Shown: positions 36,201 to 47,813 of the stretch, in pieces
How positions within the stretch are numbered: position 1 is the stretch's first letter
Layout of the letters: every line of letters starts with the position of its first letter
Assembly (NCBI GenBank): GCA_028551475.1
Contig: CM052357.1
Coordinates: forward strand, 9,347,931 to 9,411,930
DNA from: Casuarina equisetifolia
Lineage: Eukaryota > Streptophyta > Magnoliopsida > Fagales > Casuarinaceae
Length of the DNA: 64,000 nt
Direction of reading: 5' to 3'
Position numbers and translations under genes: made by a program
The notes under the pieces: model-generated
The model's database searches: none
What the model was told of the DNA's origin: nothing
What the model saw: only the letters and a program-made list of their open reading frames with translations

Positions 36201-39200
36201 CATGCAGATTAAAGATTACGGTGGAATTTAATAAAAAAGGAAACCAGGGTTTTATATGTCTGACATTGAAATTTTGGGGGCTGCTTTAGATTTTTTTCAA
36301 ATTGATAGTTTGACCACCATAGTGAAGTTCTTAAATGAGAACTGAATATGCAACTAGATCCTTGAACTTAAGCAAATTGGATTTAATTCTCAAAACAGCG
36401 TCTCTTGGGATCATGCAATTGAAAAATCATGAGGTTTGTAGTCTAATTTTGTTTATCCACAGGTGATCATGTTTTCAGTTAGGACAAGACAGAATTAGTT
36501 AAGTGAAATCCCTTGCTGAACTAGCATGAACATAAGTGTTCAATCTGTTGAATTGACTGTAAATGTTGGCACAAATATATTAGTTGTATATAGACAGAAA
36601 ATATATCTCACTACTAAGCACTTCTAACAAAAGTGAAAATATGTTCGTAAATCCATGCTAAAATTGTTAAACAAGCAACATTTTGTAGATATGATGTGTG
36701 ATATGCTATACGTCCTAATGGTCCTATTGCATGATGAGATGTTTAATAAAAGTTTAAGAAACAAAACTGACAACTTTCTGTATTATTGTTGTTAAATATT
36801 ATTATGACTAGGAGCATCTTGATAATTGTATGAACCCCTAGGCAGCATGTAAAGTAATAAATCTTTATTGTAGATTGGTCCTAACAAGAGAATGATGGAA
36901 TTTTGACTTCAACTAGGACAAGGCAAGCATATCGCTCTAGTGGATGAGAAATATTGGCATTTTGACCATTGCTTAATGCTTGTGGTTAGTGGCTTATAGG
37001 CTAGCAGAATTAGCTCATAGCTGTAAGCTCCAAAGAGGGTTGCTTGGTTTTTTTCCAAAGAAGACATTCATTCTTGATTTAGAGTACAACCAAGTCATAC
37101 AGAGCAAAAAAATCAAATAGCAAGTAATATAATCCAAAAATGGCTCAAGAATAATGAAATTGTTTTATTACTCAATGCAAAATATTTACGTTCTTGTGAA
37201 AATAGTTGATGAAATTTGTTGAATCATCTATTGTAAAAACGTTTTATATACTAGGCAAATAGTCTATCATTCGTTAAGAGACAAATAAATTGCTAAATGA
37301 CTCAATATCACCTCTGGATAACTAGCTCTATTTACTGAAGTAAAACTCTAGCAAGAATTTGTTAACATTTGCTACTAAATCAGCAACCTCTCTGAATTAA
37401 AGATATAGAGGTGTTTGAGGATTTTAGATGCAAATTAAGCTTGCAAAGGCCTACATATAGAAATTTCGTTATGTCCTTAGATAGACATTTTTAATGTTAC
37501 TACCTACAGGTGGAAAATGTAAATATATATAGATAACAATCCTAACTATGGAGTATCAATCTTTGAGTTATTAGGTTTGTCTTCAATTTTTTGCAGAAAA
37601 ATTTAGTATTTAAACTGTTTGGCCAAAGGGAACATGCGCTGAAAATATTATAGGGAAAATAATTTCTCTCATTTTGTTTGTGATAATTGGTTGGCAGGTT
37701 ATTTATAAAATGTAACAAATCATGCATTATCATAAGAGTTAGAGTTCTCCCAATAAATATGTAGTTCAGCCCTTAAAGATCTATGTGATTACAGTTACTG
37801 TATCATTCTTGAATAATGTAAACATCACTTTCACTTACCGTGACAAATCCGCTGGTTGAAGACCATTGTTCAGACATCCATGTGTTCGTCTCCCAAAGAT
37901 AAAATGTTCCATCACTACAAAGGAACAAGTCAATAAGTTTTGAAAAGCCTAAAGCAATTCCCGCTCAACCAAGAAGAAGCTAAGTTAGATCCAAGTAAAG
38001 TTGATCAGGTCAAGTACACTACAATTTAGCAGCGAAAAAGTAATCTTCAGAAGGTGACCATTTCATTATTGAAATACCCCCCAATCCCCGTCGAATGGGC
38101 GTCCCCACACCTGGAAATCACATTAGGAATGCAAAAAATAAATTGAGAAATGAGATATTAACTTTGGTAGTTTGAAGATAAAATAATTTCATAAAAGCAA
38201 CAATGTAAGCTCAACAGTTAAGGTGGGACATAACTGAGAAAGCTGCAGCTTCTAAGATCAAGAAATACAGGAACAGTCAACTTCACTTAATCACCCAGTC
38301 GTATTCTTGCCAAAAAAGTATTTGGAGAAAGCTTTTCTTTCTTCCCATACTTTGTTAAGTGGTTTTTTGCTGATAGAACCATGTAGTGAATAATTATGAG
38401 GGTTTCCTTCCCTTGTTTAAAATTGCCAGCTGGTTTGTCCTTCTTATGCCTTAAAAACTTACTTTATCATCTCACTTCCTTGCATATCTTTTTCATGCAA
38501 GGGCTGCAGAGATGAGTTTATTGAGATAGGTGTCATTGGTGCTGATTTTTTCACATACTAGATGACAATAACTCCTAACAGTATACATTGAACTTGCAAA
38601 CATGATAGCAAAGAAAAACAGATAATAGTGGCACCTACTTACTTCTAATGTCATTCAGCAAACCACTCAACAGCATCAGGTGAGAAGAAAGGAGTCCAAA
38701 AGGAAACAACAGTAAATTTACAGAAATACAAGTGAAATCTTGTTTATACCTTGAGCAACATCCCATATCGAAAATGCTGAACTCTCGTAAGAGGCCGATG
38801 CCAAATATGTGAAAATGGGTTAAGGATTTTCAGCATTACACTGCTTACTGAACCATTAGGGAAAGTAGTTTGTGGAAAGCCTAACTCAAGGCTCAACATC
38901 TAAAATAAGAGGTCTTTGTCCCAACATGAAATATCTCACAATGACCCAAAGCGTAAAGCAAATTGTCATTAAAAAAGTTGTCATACACATGTGAGAGGAG
39001 AAAGCCACAGTGCATGCACGTGAGGTTGTAACAATGATAACAAGTACGATAATAGAATTCATGTAATAAGCAGAACTACTAAGAATTGAGAACTAGATGT
39101 GATTTGGATATCTTCCATCTGGACTCCATGAGAGTGCACTAATCTGTTCATCACTAGGATTTCGAAGGAAATCCACCAGAATATATTTCCCTCCAGAGCC

Positions 39201-40801
39201 CCTAGAGATGGTCCCCAACAAGGAAGCAGCACCAGATCTCACAGATGCTGCATTGCCCGGGTAAGAAGCAGCCCAAATGCAAATTCCCGCCCTGGAAGTT
39301 AAATCCAATTATTAAAAGATTACAACGAGATTACAAATATATAGCTTTCCTAGTATAAAAACTTAATGTGAACATATAAATTCCAATAAGCAAAACAAAA
39401 CAATTATGATACTTGCTTGCATGCTACAGACAGCATCCTCCCACCATTTGGCCTCCACTCAAGTACTTTAACATCTCTTTGCAACTCATTGTTTAATATG
39501 CAGGGATCCTTCCCTTCTGTTAAGATTATAAATTGCAGATGAAATAAGGTAATGGAATCTCTCAAACAATAAATACACAAATGAAATTAGCACAGGAGCC
39601 ACTCATTCAGTGGAAAAAATGATAACCTATTGGCAGCCTGTATAATTCACAAACCTGAATCTTCATAGTCGCGAACTACAACTTGATTCGGCCCAGATAT
39701 GAATGCAATTATATGCTTATGTTGGTGCCAGCTTACTCCATGAAGATCAACTTCCGGTAACAAGTTTATCTGTAAAGGTCATAAAGCGAGAACATAAATC
39801 CAAGAAAGCTTCTACCAGTTTCCTTAATAATATGCTTCTCAAGTATAATTTTACTACTTTTTTCAATATGTGCTTCCCGAGAATATTTTACTACTTGCTC
39901 AATATGTTCTTCTCAAGTATAACTTCTACTAGAGTGTTACCAATGTTTGCCACAGAAACCTTTAAGTTAAACGACCAGAACAATGAAAACTAAGGTCCTA
40001 AAGGTGTCTGAACATACAGCAAGCCTTGTGAGATACCAATAATAATATACGTAATGCCTAACGCACCAAATACTTACATATGGCAGTGTAGATAAACAAC
40101 CAAACTGGTGTTATTCACCAATCCACTTGATGATTATTACTACATCTACGTTCCCATAATTTCAAGAGAAAACCTATTTATATTACATTATATTGTTCAA
40201 CCTAGTTGTTGCTGAACAAGTAAATTGAAGATCTTTCAATTCTAACTCACAGTAGCATTTGGTTCCATCAATTTCTAAGTGCACTAGCGAAAAATGCCTT
40301 ACATTATCAGGATGAAAGAGGTCTTTAACGGAGCGATTGAAAATTCCCCGCAATGTAGCCACTAAACCCCTTTCCTGAGCTCTTTCAGAGTTTATCCTTC
40401 CTTCTTGTTGCTCCGTGTCCTGCTCCAAGCCCGGCGGCACAACTTGATCAGACTGAAATGGAACCGGGCTGAACACCATTTCCTACAATTATTTGATAAC
40501 CCATGATGAAGCACACAGGAACAGATTCAAGCAAAGAAACCTAAAAATGCGTAAACGCGCCCGAAGACTTACAAGAAGTTTGCCATAAGTGTCCTTGGCT
40601 CGATCGTCCGATAGATTCTCCGCGGTAACTGTAGATTCTACGAGTCAGTATTACTCCTCACACTGCTCTTTTCAGAACCACAAACCTTAAAGTTCTATGC
40701 AAATGAACTACAAATATGCGCATATAGAGGGAAAAGTTAATACTGAGGTCTCGATTGATTTCACAGATTGTGACGGAACCAGGCTGAGGAAACGACGGCA
40801 T
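33241..40801 (-). CDS. ALADIN: Aladin, WD40 nucleoporin (14 exons, 450 aa)
   Basis: Plant homologue of AAAS/ALADIN, a beta-propeller protein of the nuclear pore complex. Minus-strand exons: 40801-40744, 40628-40573, 40482-40303, 39769-39655, 39516-39417, 39291-39112, 38808-38750, 38110-38023, 37914-37839, 35545-35446, 35253-35202, 33915-33778, 33646-33559 and 33303-33241. They sum to 1353 nt in frame. The N-terminus (MPSFPQPGSVTICEINRDL) is typical of plant Aladin. WD-like repeats follow, with phrases such as LSWSPDGRY, FTIWDV-type strands (here AFSIWDVAQG) and DGTFYLWETNTW. The C-terminus ends YPLLFRSHALP. Two introns depart from GT-AG. Intron 5 has a GC donor, and intron 6 starts AT and ends AC with a U12-like branch site. 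No disruption was seen. Next to PSRP5, this matches my recollection of the Arabidopsis gene order. Confidence 0.93.
34395..34700. repeat. Imperfect 153-bp tandem repeat in an ALADIN intron
   Basis: Two diverged copies share landmarks such as agtttgttgggt (34422 and 34575) and agggccagaa/aaggccagaa, offset by 153 bp. It lies in the intron between coding exons 11 and 12. The origin is unknown. Confidence 0.6.
38809..39111 (-). other. Probable U12-type AT-AC intron of ALADIN (intron 6)
   Basis: On the minus strand the intron begins ATATCCAAAT and ends ...TTTTCAC. The joined codons give DG-R-YLASASY, restoring the WD strand, and no GT donor exists nearby. A near-perfect U12 branch-site match, ATCCTTAAC, lies about 11 nt before the AC end. 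The first six donor bases match the U12 consensus ATATCC and the next two (AA instead of TT/TC) do not. Confidence 0.8.
39292..39416 (-). other. GC-AG intron of ALADIN (intron 5)
   Basis: The exon ends GCATGCAA and the intron starts GCAAGT, the classical strong GC donor. The 3' end is ttccag|ggcggg. Only this junction keeps the phase and yields SVACKAGICIW, which matches the family core AC-x-x-GICIWAASYPG. Confidence 0.75.
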
Positions 40802-41680
40802 GTTCAGCTTAGGACGGCAACGCGTGGATTCTGATTCCGGCCGGGGTCGGTATGCTGAGGGTTGAAGGCAAGGGCAGTGTGACTGATACAAAACGCACTC
40901 TTCCCGCGATTACACGAGATTTTGAAGCTGCGATTGTCCAAACACAACCTGGGGGTATTTCTAATTTTTGTATTAATTGCATAATTTTAGTCACAGTTTA
41001 AATCGCCCATTCGATCACTATTTTTGAAATCAAATGAGAACCTAGCTAACCGTAAATTTTGAAATTAGAATGCGTGAAATCCATACATATGTTATAATAC
41101 TGTTATTATATAATAATAAATACATGTGATATAGTGTATCATTCTGTCCGTGCTGGAATTGTTGTTCAGTCAGTCATACCACGGCCCTGTCAAGGCAAAG
41201 GCTGCAGCCCTGTCAGTCTAAACCTAGGATCCGGAGTTTTTTGAGAAAAGGTCCCATACTTCAATGTCAAAATTTGGTCCGGTCGAAACTCTTAGTAGAT
41301 GTGTGGAAGTAAAAAGAGATGAAAATGGAGAAAGCTGTTTACGAAATTCTCAATTTGCAACGGAAAGAAGTTACAACGCTGGAAAAATATTGAGCGCCCA
41401 AGGGCTACTCACATTTCATTGTAATACCCAAAAAACAAAATCAGTTCGTGTCTTTTGTGCACTTGCCAAATATGGATCCGTAGGTTGCTCCTTCGTAAAA
41501 ATGTCATGTACATATCAAGCCCTTTCACACCTTATCACATATGAAGTGATAGTTAATCTTTATATGCTAGCTATAGTATGAAAAATTGGATTGGCTGTGA
41601 TGTGAGTAGTTGTCTCATTTTCACCGAAAAGTGAAAAAGGCCTTGGAACAATGACTTTAAAATTCCTAAATAAATCAATC
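40802..41680. other. Region upstream of ALADIN
   Basis: The first 250 bp is presumably the ALADIN 5' UTR and promoter. An ORF of 105 codons (41264-41581, plus strand) begins with ATG but shows no domain, signal or splice partner, and may be chance. No other features were seen. Confidence 0.4.
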
Positions 41681-42440
41681 ATTCAAGCAATCTCATATGT
41701 TATACTAGCCATGACTTGATATTCAAACTGAACAAAAGATTTGAAAACAATAAATTTGTCTAAAAAAATCAATGATCCCTAAGCAATAAACAATAGCCAA
41801 TAGCCAAACACCATGACATAGGACAAGTGTCATAGTTAGCATTATTGTATGCTATGAACTCAAGACAAGATGAAGAAGGACAAAAGATGCCAAATCCAAG
41901 ACAATCCTTAATATACCTTAGACCTCTCATATCATGTGTGATTGCTTATGAGCATAAGTAAATTGATTGAGAAACTAAACTCATAGGTAATGTTTGGGAT
42001 GACGTGCATCAAGTAAATCAACTTTCTAATCAACCTTTGATATAACTCATAATCACTAAGAGGAGTATCATAATTTTTGCTTCTAACATACTTGTAAAAC
42101 TCCATTGAAATCACTTTGGCATTCTCCTTCATGAGAATGACTTGAGGCTGGGGCCTTGATAGACTTGCTTTTAAAATGAACTCTAACTCATACTTCTATT
42201 GATTAATATATTTCATTGAGAAATTGTGTAATCTCAATTTCAAGCAAGTACTTAGTGTATCCCAAATCTTCCATGGGAAATAAAAAGTGAAATGTTTCTT
42301 TACATAGGCTATAATGATAGAGTCATTTCTAGTCACTAGAAAATCATTTACATAAATTAATAAAATAACAAACATGCTTATTCAATGTTAGGTAAATAAA
42401 GCATAATCATATTGAAATTGATAAAAATTAGTTGAAAGTA
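41680..42440 (-). mobile_element. Ty1/copia pol remnant (reverse transcriptase and RNase H), minus strand
   Basis: Minus-strand conceptual translation gives recognisable copia blocks in order. The reverse transcriptase core FVILLIYVNDFLVT (about 42330-42380) has the catalytic YVDD changed to YVND. Next comes the linker YQRLIRKLIYLMHVIPNITY (about 41960-42040), and then an RNase H-like piece with NYDTCPMSWCLAIGYC (about 41780-41850). Stops and frame changes break it throughout. No LTRs were identified. It is a dead fragment. Confidence 0.8.
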
Positions 42441-42679
42441 GACCCTCTGTGAATTTCAGATATCATTGATATAATGACTATTTTAAATCATTTAATAACT
42501 TATGTGGAGAACAAATTGTACACATAAATTAATAAGATAACAAATTTTTTATTTTTTATTTATTTTTTATTTTTTTACATACACATAAAGAGAAGAAGCA
42601 AGTTTTGAACTTATGACCTAGTGAACTCCTAAATTAAAGGCTTCATGACTTTTTACCATTAAGCCAAGGAGTACCACCC

Positions 42680-43324
42680 TCATTAGTAGATTAAGGTAGA
42701 GTAACTTATTAAGGATGAGAGATTAAAGTTTAAAAGAGTACTAATTCTATTAACTGCTAAGTGATAACTTTACTCTATTGTTTTATGATGAAATAACTAT
42801 AACTAATGGAGACCTTTCTTATCTCATCCCTCTTGGGTAAAAAGTAAAAGAAAAGGAATTATTAATTTCTATAAACATAGAAAGTTTTAGGAGGGAAACT
42901 TAGCTTATATGTTGGGCATGTTTAAGTTGATAGATTTTTTATTTTTTTAAAAAAAGATAGATTTCTATGTTATAGAAAGAGACTGCGACGACGTAGGTTA
43001 TTAGCCGTTTTACAAAAATGTATAAGAGAAATGATAATTAAAGGTTTTGGAAATGATGAAAGTTTTTGGACTTCTAAATAAGTTTTACAACTAACTAAAT
43101 TTTATGGAACGGGAAGATTTGTGAAGCTACTGAGGTCGCACCGCTCTCAGAATAGCCGTCCAAATGGGAGAACGGAAATCGGATGTCAGAAGTTGTTATC
43201 GGAATCAGACCGGCCGGAAGAAGGGACCAACACTCTGATCTCCCGCCTCATTGATTTCAAAACGGAAAGGTTCTTTCTCTCACTCTTCCTCGATTTTCTT
43301 CTCATTCTCTCTGAATCGGACATC
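42680..43324 (+). other. Upstream region of the PORR gene
   Basis: This region is shared with 51060-51600 in the second, decayed copy of the block. The reading frame of the PORR gene is open upstream of its ATG back to 43121, but without an in-frame ATG. This stretch is therefore taken as 5' UTR and promoter. Confidence 0.5.
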
Positions 43325-44641
43325 ATGAGGGTACTAGATAGGTTCAGTCTTACCGTCTTGCTATCGGCGCCAACCTCTCTGCCTTTTCCGGGTCCACGAA
43401 AGTTACCGTTTGGCCCATTCAATGCTTTCACGCAGAAGAGGTTCAAGAAACCAGTTATCTCAGCCCGAACTCGCTTGGAGGACAGAGCCCGAGACCCCAA
43501 TCTTGACAAGCTGGTTAACCATCTTATAAAACTAAAAACCATCCTCAGTCTCCACGAGCTTATGTCAAATAGGAAACGCGGGCCTTTCACTTCCGTTCAA
43601 TTGATGTCCCGGTGGAGGAACATCGTTGGTCTAAACCTTGGTATTGGCGCATTTACCAATAAGTACCCACATGTTTTCGAGGTGTTTATGCATCCAATTA
43701 GGAGGAATGTGTGTTGCAGGATAAGGCAAAAGATGAAGGTCTTGATTAGGAAGGAAGAGAATGCTGTAAAGGAATGGGAATTGGAAGCGGTGCGGCGTGT
43801 GAAGAAGCTGTTGATGATGTCAGTTAATGGCACTCTCCGGGTTCATGCTTTGAGGTTGATTAGGAAGGATCTGGGTTTGCCAGAGGATTTTCGGGATTCG
43901 ATTCTTGCAAAGTATTCGGCCGATTTTAGATTGGTTGATTTGGAAGTGGTGGAATTGGTTGATAGGGACGAAAACTTGGGAGTTGCCCAGGTTGAAATGT
44001 GGAGGCAGAAAGAGTACACAGAAAAGTGGTTGAGTGAGTTCGAGACCAAATATGCATTTCCGATTAATTTCCCTACCGGATTCAGGATCGAGGCAGGGTT
44101 CAAAGATAAGTTGAAGAATTGGCAAAGGCTTCCGTATATGAAGGCCTATGAGAGGAAGGAGGTTGTTCGAGTTCGTACTTGCGGAGGGGTTGAGCGATTT
44201 GAGAAAAGGGCAGTCGGGATTCTTCATGAGCTTCTGAGCCTGACAGTGGAGAAGATGGTGGAGGTTGATCGCTTAGTTCATTTCCGGAGGGATTTTGCTA
44301 TGGAAGTTAACTTTCGTGAACTACTTTTGAAGCACCCTGGAATTTTTTACATATCTACGAAAGGAAGAACCCAAACAGTTTTTCTTAGAGAAGCATATTC
44401 CAAAGGGTGTCTGGTCGAGCCTAATCCAATATATATTGTTCGAAGGAAAATGCTGGAACTTGTCTTGCAAGGGCGCCGAAGTACCCGAGAATTTGGACCT
44501 CAGAAGCAAATCAAGGAGGAAAGCAGTACTCTGGTTTGTACAGCAGATGCTGGAGGTGGGAGAGATGGAGAATGGGACATTCCAACTTTGGAGAGTTTTG
44601 AGAATGGGAATCCCGATGGCCGTGCAGGTGATGTCAACTAG
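43325..44641 (+). CDS. PORR-domain organelle RNA-binding protein, WTF9-like (single exon, 438 aa)
   Basis: PORR (plant organelle RNA recognition) proteins bind group II introns in mitochondria or chloroplasts and promote their splicing. The start is the first ATG in the open frame, and the following 35 residues (MRVLDRFSLTVLLSAPTSLP...) are basic, lack acidic residues after the first few and look like a mitochondrial presequence. The PORR domain runs from about 45 to 375, with family phrases ARTRLEDRARDPNLDKL, RKRGPFTSVQLMSRW, NKYPHVFEVFMHP and LLKHPGIFYISTKGRTQTVFL. The last 50 residues are low in conservation. Intronless, as is usual for the family. Assignment to the WTF9 subgroup (rpl2/ccmFC splicing in mitochondria) is from remembered similarity and less certain than the domain. 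A decayed partial copy lies at 51540-51739. Confidence 0.9.
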   Translation: MRVLDRFSLTVLLSAPTSLPFPGPRKLPFGPFNAFTQKRFKKPVISARTRLEDRARDPNLDKLVNHLIKLKTILSLHELMSNRKRGPFTSVQLMSRWRNIVGLNLGIGAFTNKYPHVFEVFMHPIRRNVCCRIRQKMKVLIRKEENAVKEWELEAVRRVKKLLMMSVNGTLRVHALRLIRKDLGLPEDFRDSILAKYSADFRLVDLEVVELVDRDENLGVAQVEMWRQKEYTEKWLSEFETKYAFPINFPTGFRIEAGFKDKLKNWQRLPYMKAYERKEVVRVRTCGGVERFEKRAVGILHELLSLTVEKMVEVDRLVHFRRDFAMEVNFRELLLKHPGIFYISTKGRTQTVFLREAYSKGCLVEPNPIYIVRRKMLELVLQGRRSTREFGPQKQIKEESSTLVCTADAGGGRDGEWDIPTLESFENGNPDGRAGDVN

Positions 44642-44667
44642 TAATTTGGAAGCTTTTGCTGGATTCA

Positions 44668-47315
44668 ATGAGAATTAAGATGGTGAAACCGATTCTTGCA
44701 ATAGCTGCGAGTGGTCTTCTTGTAAATAAGTGTCGTTGTAGCCTGCATGGACCTACAGAGGTGCCCCAAAGAATGGACCATGCAGGACTACGAACTGTAA
44801 TGTGGCACCTAGGGAAATATTGCGTGGTAAGTTGCATCTTCCCATTAAAGTTCTCTACCTTGTTGGTTCAATGGGCATCTGTAGCTACTGGAAGAACTGT
44901 TAGTCTTTATTCTAGAGGTTACTCTTGACATCTTCTTAGGTTATCCTGTTTTAGAGCTATAGCATTTCGCATTTGCAAGAGAAGAAACGTGATTCTTCCT
45001 GTATCTGAGTTTGCTATATCTGTAGGTTTTATCTTTTGATAATTTCTTTGTTTAGGAGAAGCTTGAACACATCTCTTGAACATTTTTTGAGTACACACTA
45101 TTGCCACGAGTACTCTGTTTCAAACCATATGTGAAATACCCAAAACCTGTAATTCAGAATGATGAAGCATGTTAAATTCTTGTTCATTTAGGATAGTTAA
45201 TTTGATTTTTAGAGAGACTATTCGTTGGTTACAGCCCGGTGCATAAACTATGTCTCTTTCCTTCTGGCTCTTGGTTTCTGTTCTCTGTTTGTTGTTAGAT
45301 TCTTCCCACAGTATCAGCTTTTGGTTTTTCTTCTTATGGGTTGTCCAAACCCTTAAAACACTTGCCTGGGAAGTTCGGTTAGAGTTTTCACAATAAGCAT
45401 CTTCTTGAAAAGATAGCTGTTATGATGATCTAGACGTACTGGCTTCTCCAGTTGGTTGTCTGCTTTTACATTGGTTTATGCCCATAACCCATATTAGCCA
45501 ATGGAGTTGAGATAGACACCTAATGCAGGGACGAATAAATAGTCGTTAATCATCCAACTTTCAAGATCAATTGAAGGGTTGGGGATGCTAAGTGATAATT
45601 TTAGGAGCCTGAAAGAGAAGATATCTGCTTTGTTTGGAATTCCTTCCAGTGCTTGTCAGGAACAAATGATAGATAACGAAGTCTCTACAAAGGGAAAAAC
45701 TATAGTCTTGCAGTTGAATTTCGCCCTTTTTCTCCATTCCATTCAGCTTTCCCTCGAATTCCTCATCCCTGGCATATTTTGGTTATCCTTTCCCTTGAAT
45801 TGCTCTGTTTTTTAATCATCTGATGTTCTTTGGGACCATTTTGTCATGTTCATGAAAGTAGTTTATCTGTAGAGTGTAGGTTAAAGAACATCTTTCATAA
45901 CTCAGTAAAAACCAATCATCAACTGCGTGGAGTTGATACAATAATCGCAAATTTTCAAATTAAATCTGTCATCCGATCCAATAGATTCCATGCCTTTATT
46001 GCCCTTCCGTTTTGTTTCTTTTATAATAAGTTCCTTACATACAAAGTAATTAGTTTTATACCTTCAACTCATGGAATGATTGTAAGTAATGTGACTAATA
46101 ATCATTGTTGCCTCATACTGATATAGTAGTAGGTGAATGCTGATTGTGATATGTGACTAATTATTTTACTAATGACTTTGAGCCTTGCTCTGGAAATATA
46201 TGTTGAATATCAAACTAGATGTTGATTTTTACAGCATCTCAGGCCTGGAAGGCACGTGGATTGTGAAGAGCCTGATATGGTATTCCATCGTTGCTTCCTC
46301 AGGTATGCCTGCAGAGATTTCTACTTCCTTTCTTGCTTCCATTTGTCTGTTAAGGCATACAATCGCTTACTTCAGAATGAGGCTTGTATAGTAATTTCCT
46401 GTTGATGGTGAACAGGAAACACTTTGGTGTGTCTTTTATATCATTGGCAGGATTTTCTGGGATATGTCTTTTGAAAGACATTAAGGTACTGCTCAATTAC
46501 CGTTTTCAAGAACAATTTTAGTTCTGAAAAATGACAAATGCATTTTTTAGTTATTCTTTTACCTGTTTAGCTATGAGGCGAATGAAATCAGGAGTTGTAT
46601 TTATTATTCTGATCTCACGGGAGAGAAGCGGTAGCTTCTCCAAAATTGGCTGGAATAGTGTGATGTAGTTGTCAAAATTTTAGATTTTGTTAATAAACGC
46701 TTTATGTATGGACAACATAAATTAAATAGAAATGGCAGTATGTCATCATTGAGATCTCATGAAGAGTAGACCTCATTACCATCAAGATTTAAGAATGAAG
46801 TAACGTTATTGTTCTTAATAGATAGATACTATATGAATACACTGTACGAACTCTTGTTGGATATTATTGTAAGATATCTGTTAATTAAGGCAAAAATAAA
46901 ATTTGTAAGTGTAATAGTAAATTTTCGTGTTGGAACGTTGGATTCAGACATGATACAGCCGCAATAAAAGCTAGACGTTTAAGACATATTACAATCAATG
47001 TAAGCTGTCCTTGGAGGCATCTGTATTCCAAAGGCTGATGCACTTGGTTAGCACCCTGGTTATTGATTACTAGCTTTTGTATGTACTTTAGATTTCTGAC
47101 TTCTAACTTGGGGTAGGCCAGCACTTCTTCTAAGCAGTTACTGCAACTTTCATGTCATCAGAGTCTTTATGTTGCTAGAGATCTGATAGCAATGTCACTG
47201 ATCTATTACACTCTGAGATCCTAATTTCACTTGTCCCCTACTATGGTTTTTATTTTTTCAGCTGAAAAAAAAATCCTCAGCAGGTGGCAGATCAATTGAG
47301 GATGAAATAGTGTGA
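44668..47315 (+). other. Possible spliced transcript downstream of the PORR gene
   Basis: Splice-bounded segments in compatible phase can be seen. One runs from ATG 44668 to 44826 (53 codons) followed by a GTAAGT donor. Then come 45747-45781, 46235-46302 (ISGLEGTWIVKSL..., phase 1 to 1), 46451-46485 (FSGICLLKDIK) and 47262-47315 (LKKKSSAGGRSIEDEIV, stop). The last three segments link in frame across three well-formed introns. I recognise no family. They could be a small unknown gene, or 3'-UTR exons of the PORR gene that are open by chance. The decayed duplicate at 54800-55860 has lost several of these sites and carries a stop in the 46235-46302 equivalent. Confidence 0.3.
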
Positions 47316-47813
47316 GATATATGATACTTGGTGAGTTAGCTGTAGAGCAGAATACGGTTCATAAAACATTCACCTTACATGAGCAATGATCATGTATCGT
47401 CTGAAGCATATTTATTCTCTTATAATTGTGCTACAGATTCCTCTTTGATGATTAATATATTAGAATAATCTATTGAATTTTTACACTAATAGTAATCTAT
47501 TGATAATCCATTGATAACAAGTAAACTTTACACTTGAACATATAATCCACACAAATGAAAATGAAGGATAAATCAAAATCAAGATTTGTTAAAATATATT
47601 ATATCATTACATCTACTAACAAAAATACATACACAAACTTTCTCCAATCATTCTTCTTAAGGTCATATATTTTTGTCAAACAATCATCTTGTGGGTGAAC
47701 ATTAAACTTATATTCCTAGCAATGAATGGCCAGCCTATTAAAATTAGAATTGCAACTATCACAGAAAATAGTCAAATGTCTTCTCAACATAAGTGAGATG
47801 ATGTAGATGATCT

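Noticed and set aside
43186..44668. Several minus-strand ORFs of 78-135 codons
   Set aside because: All lie antisense to the intact PORR gene and have no recognisable family.
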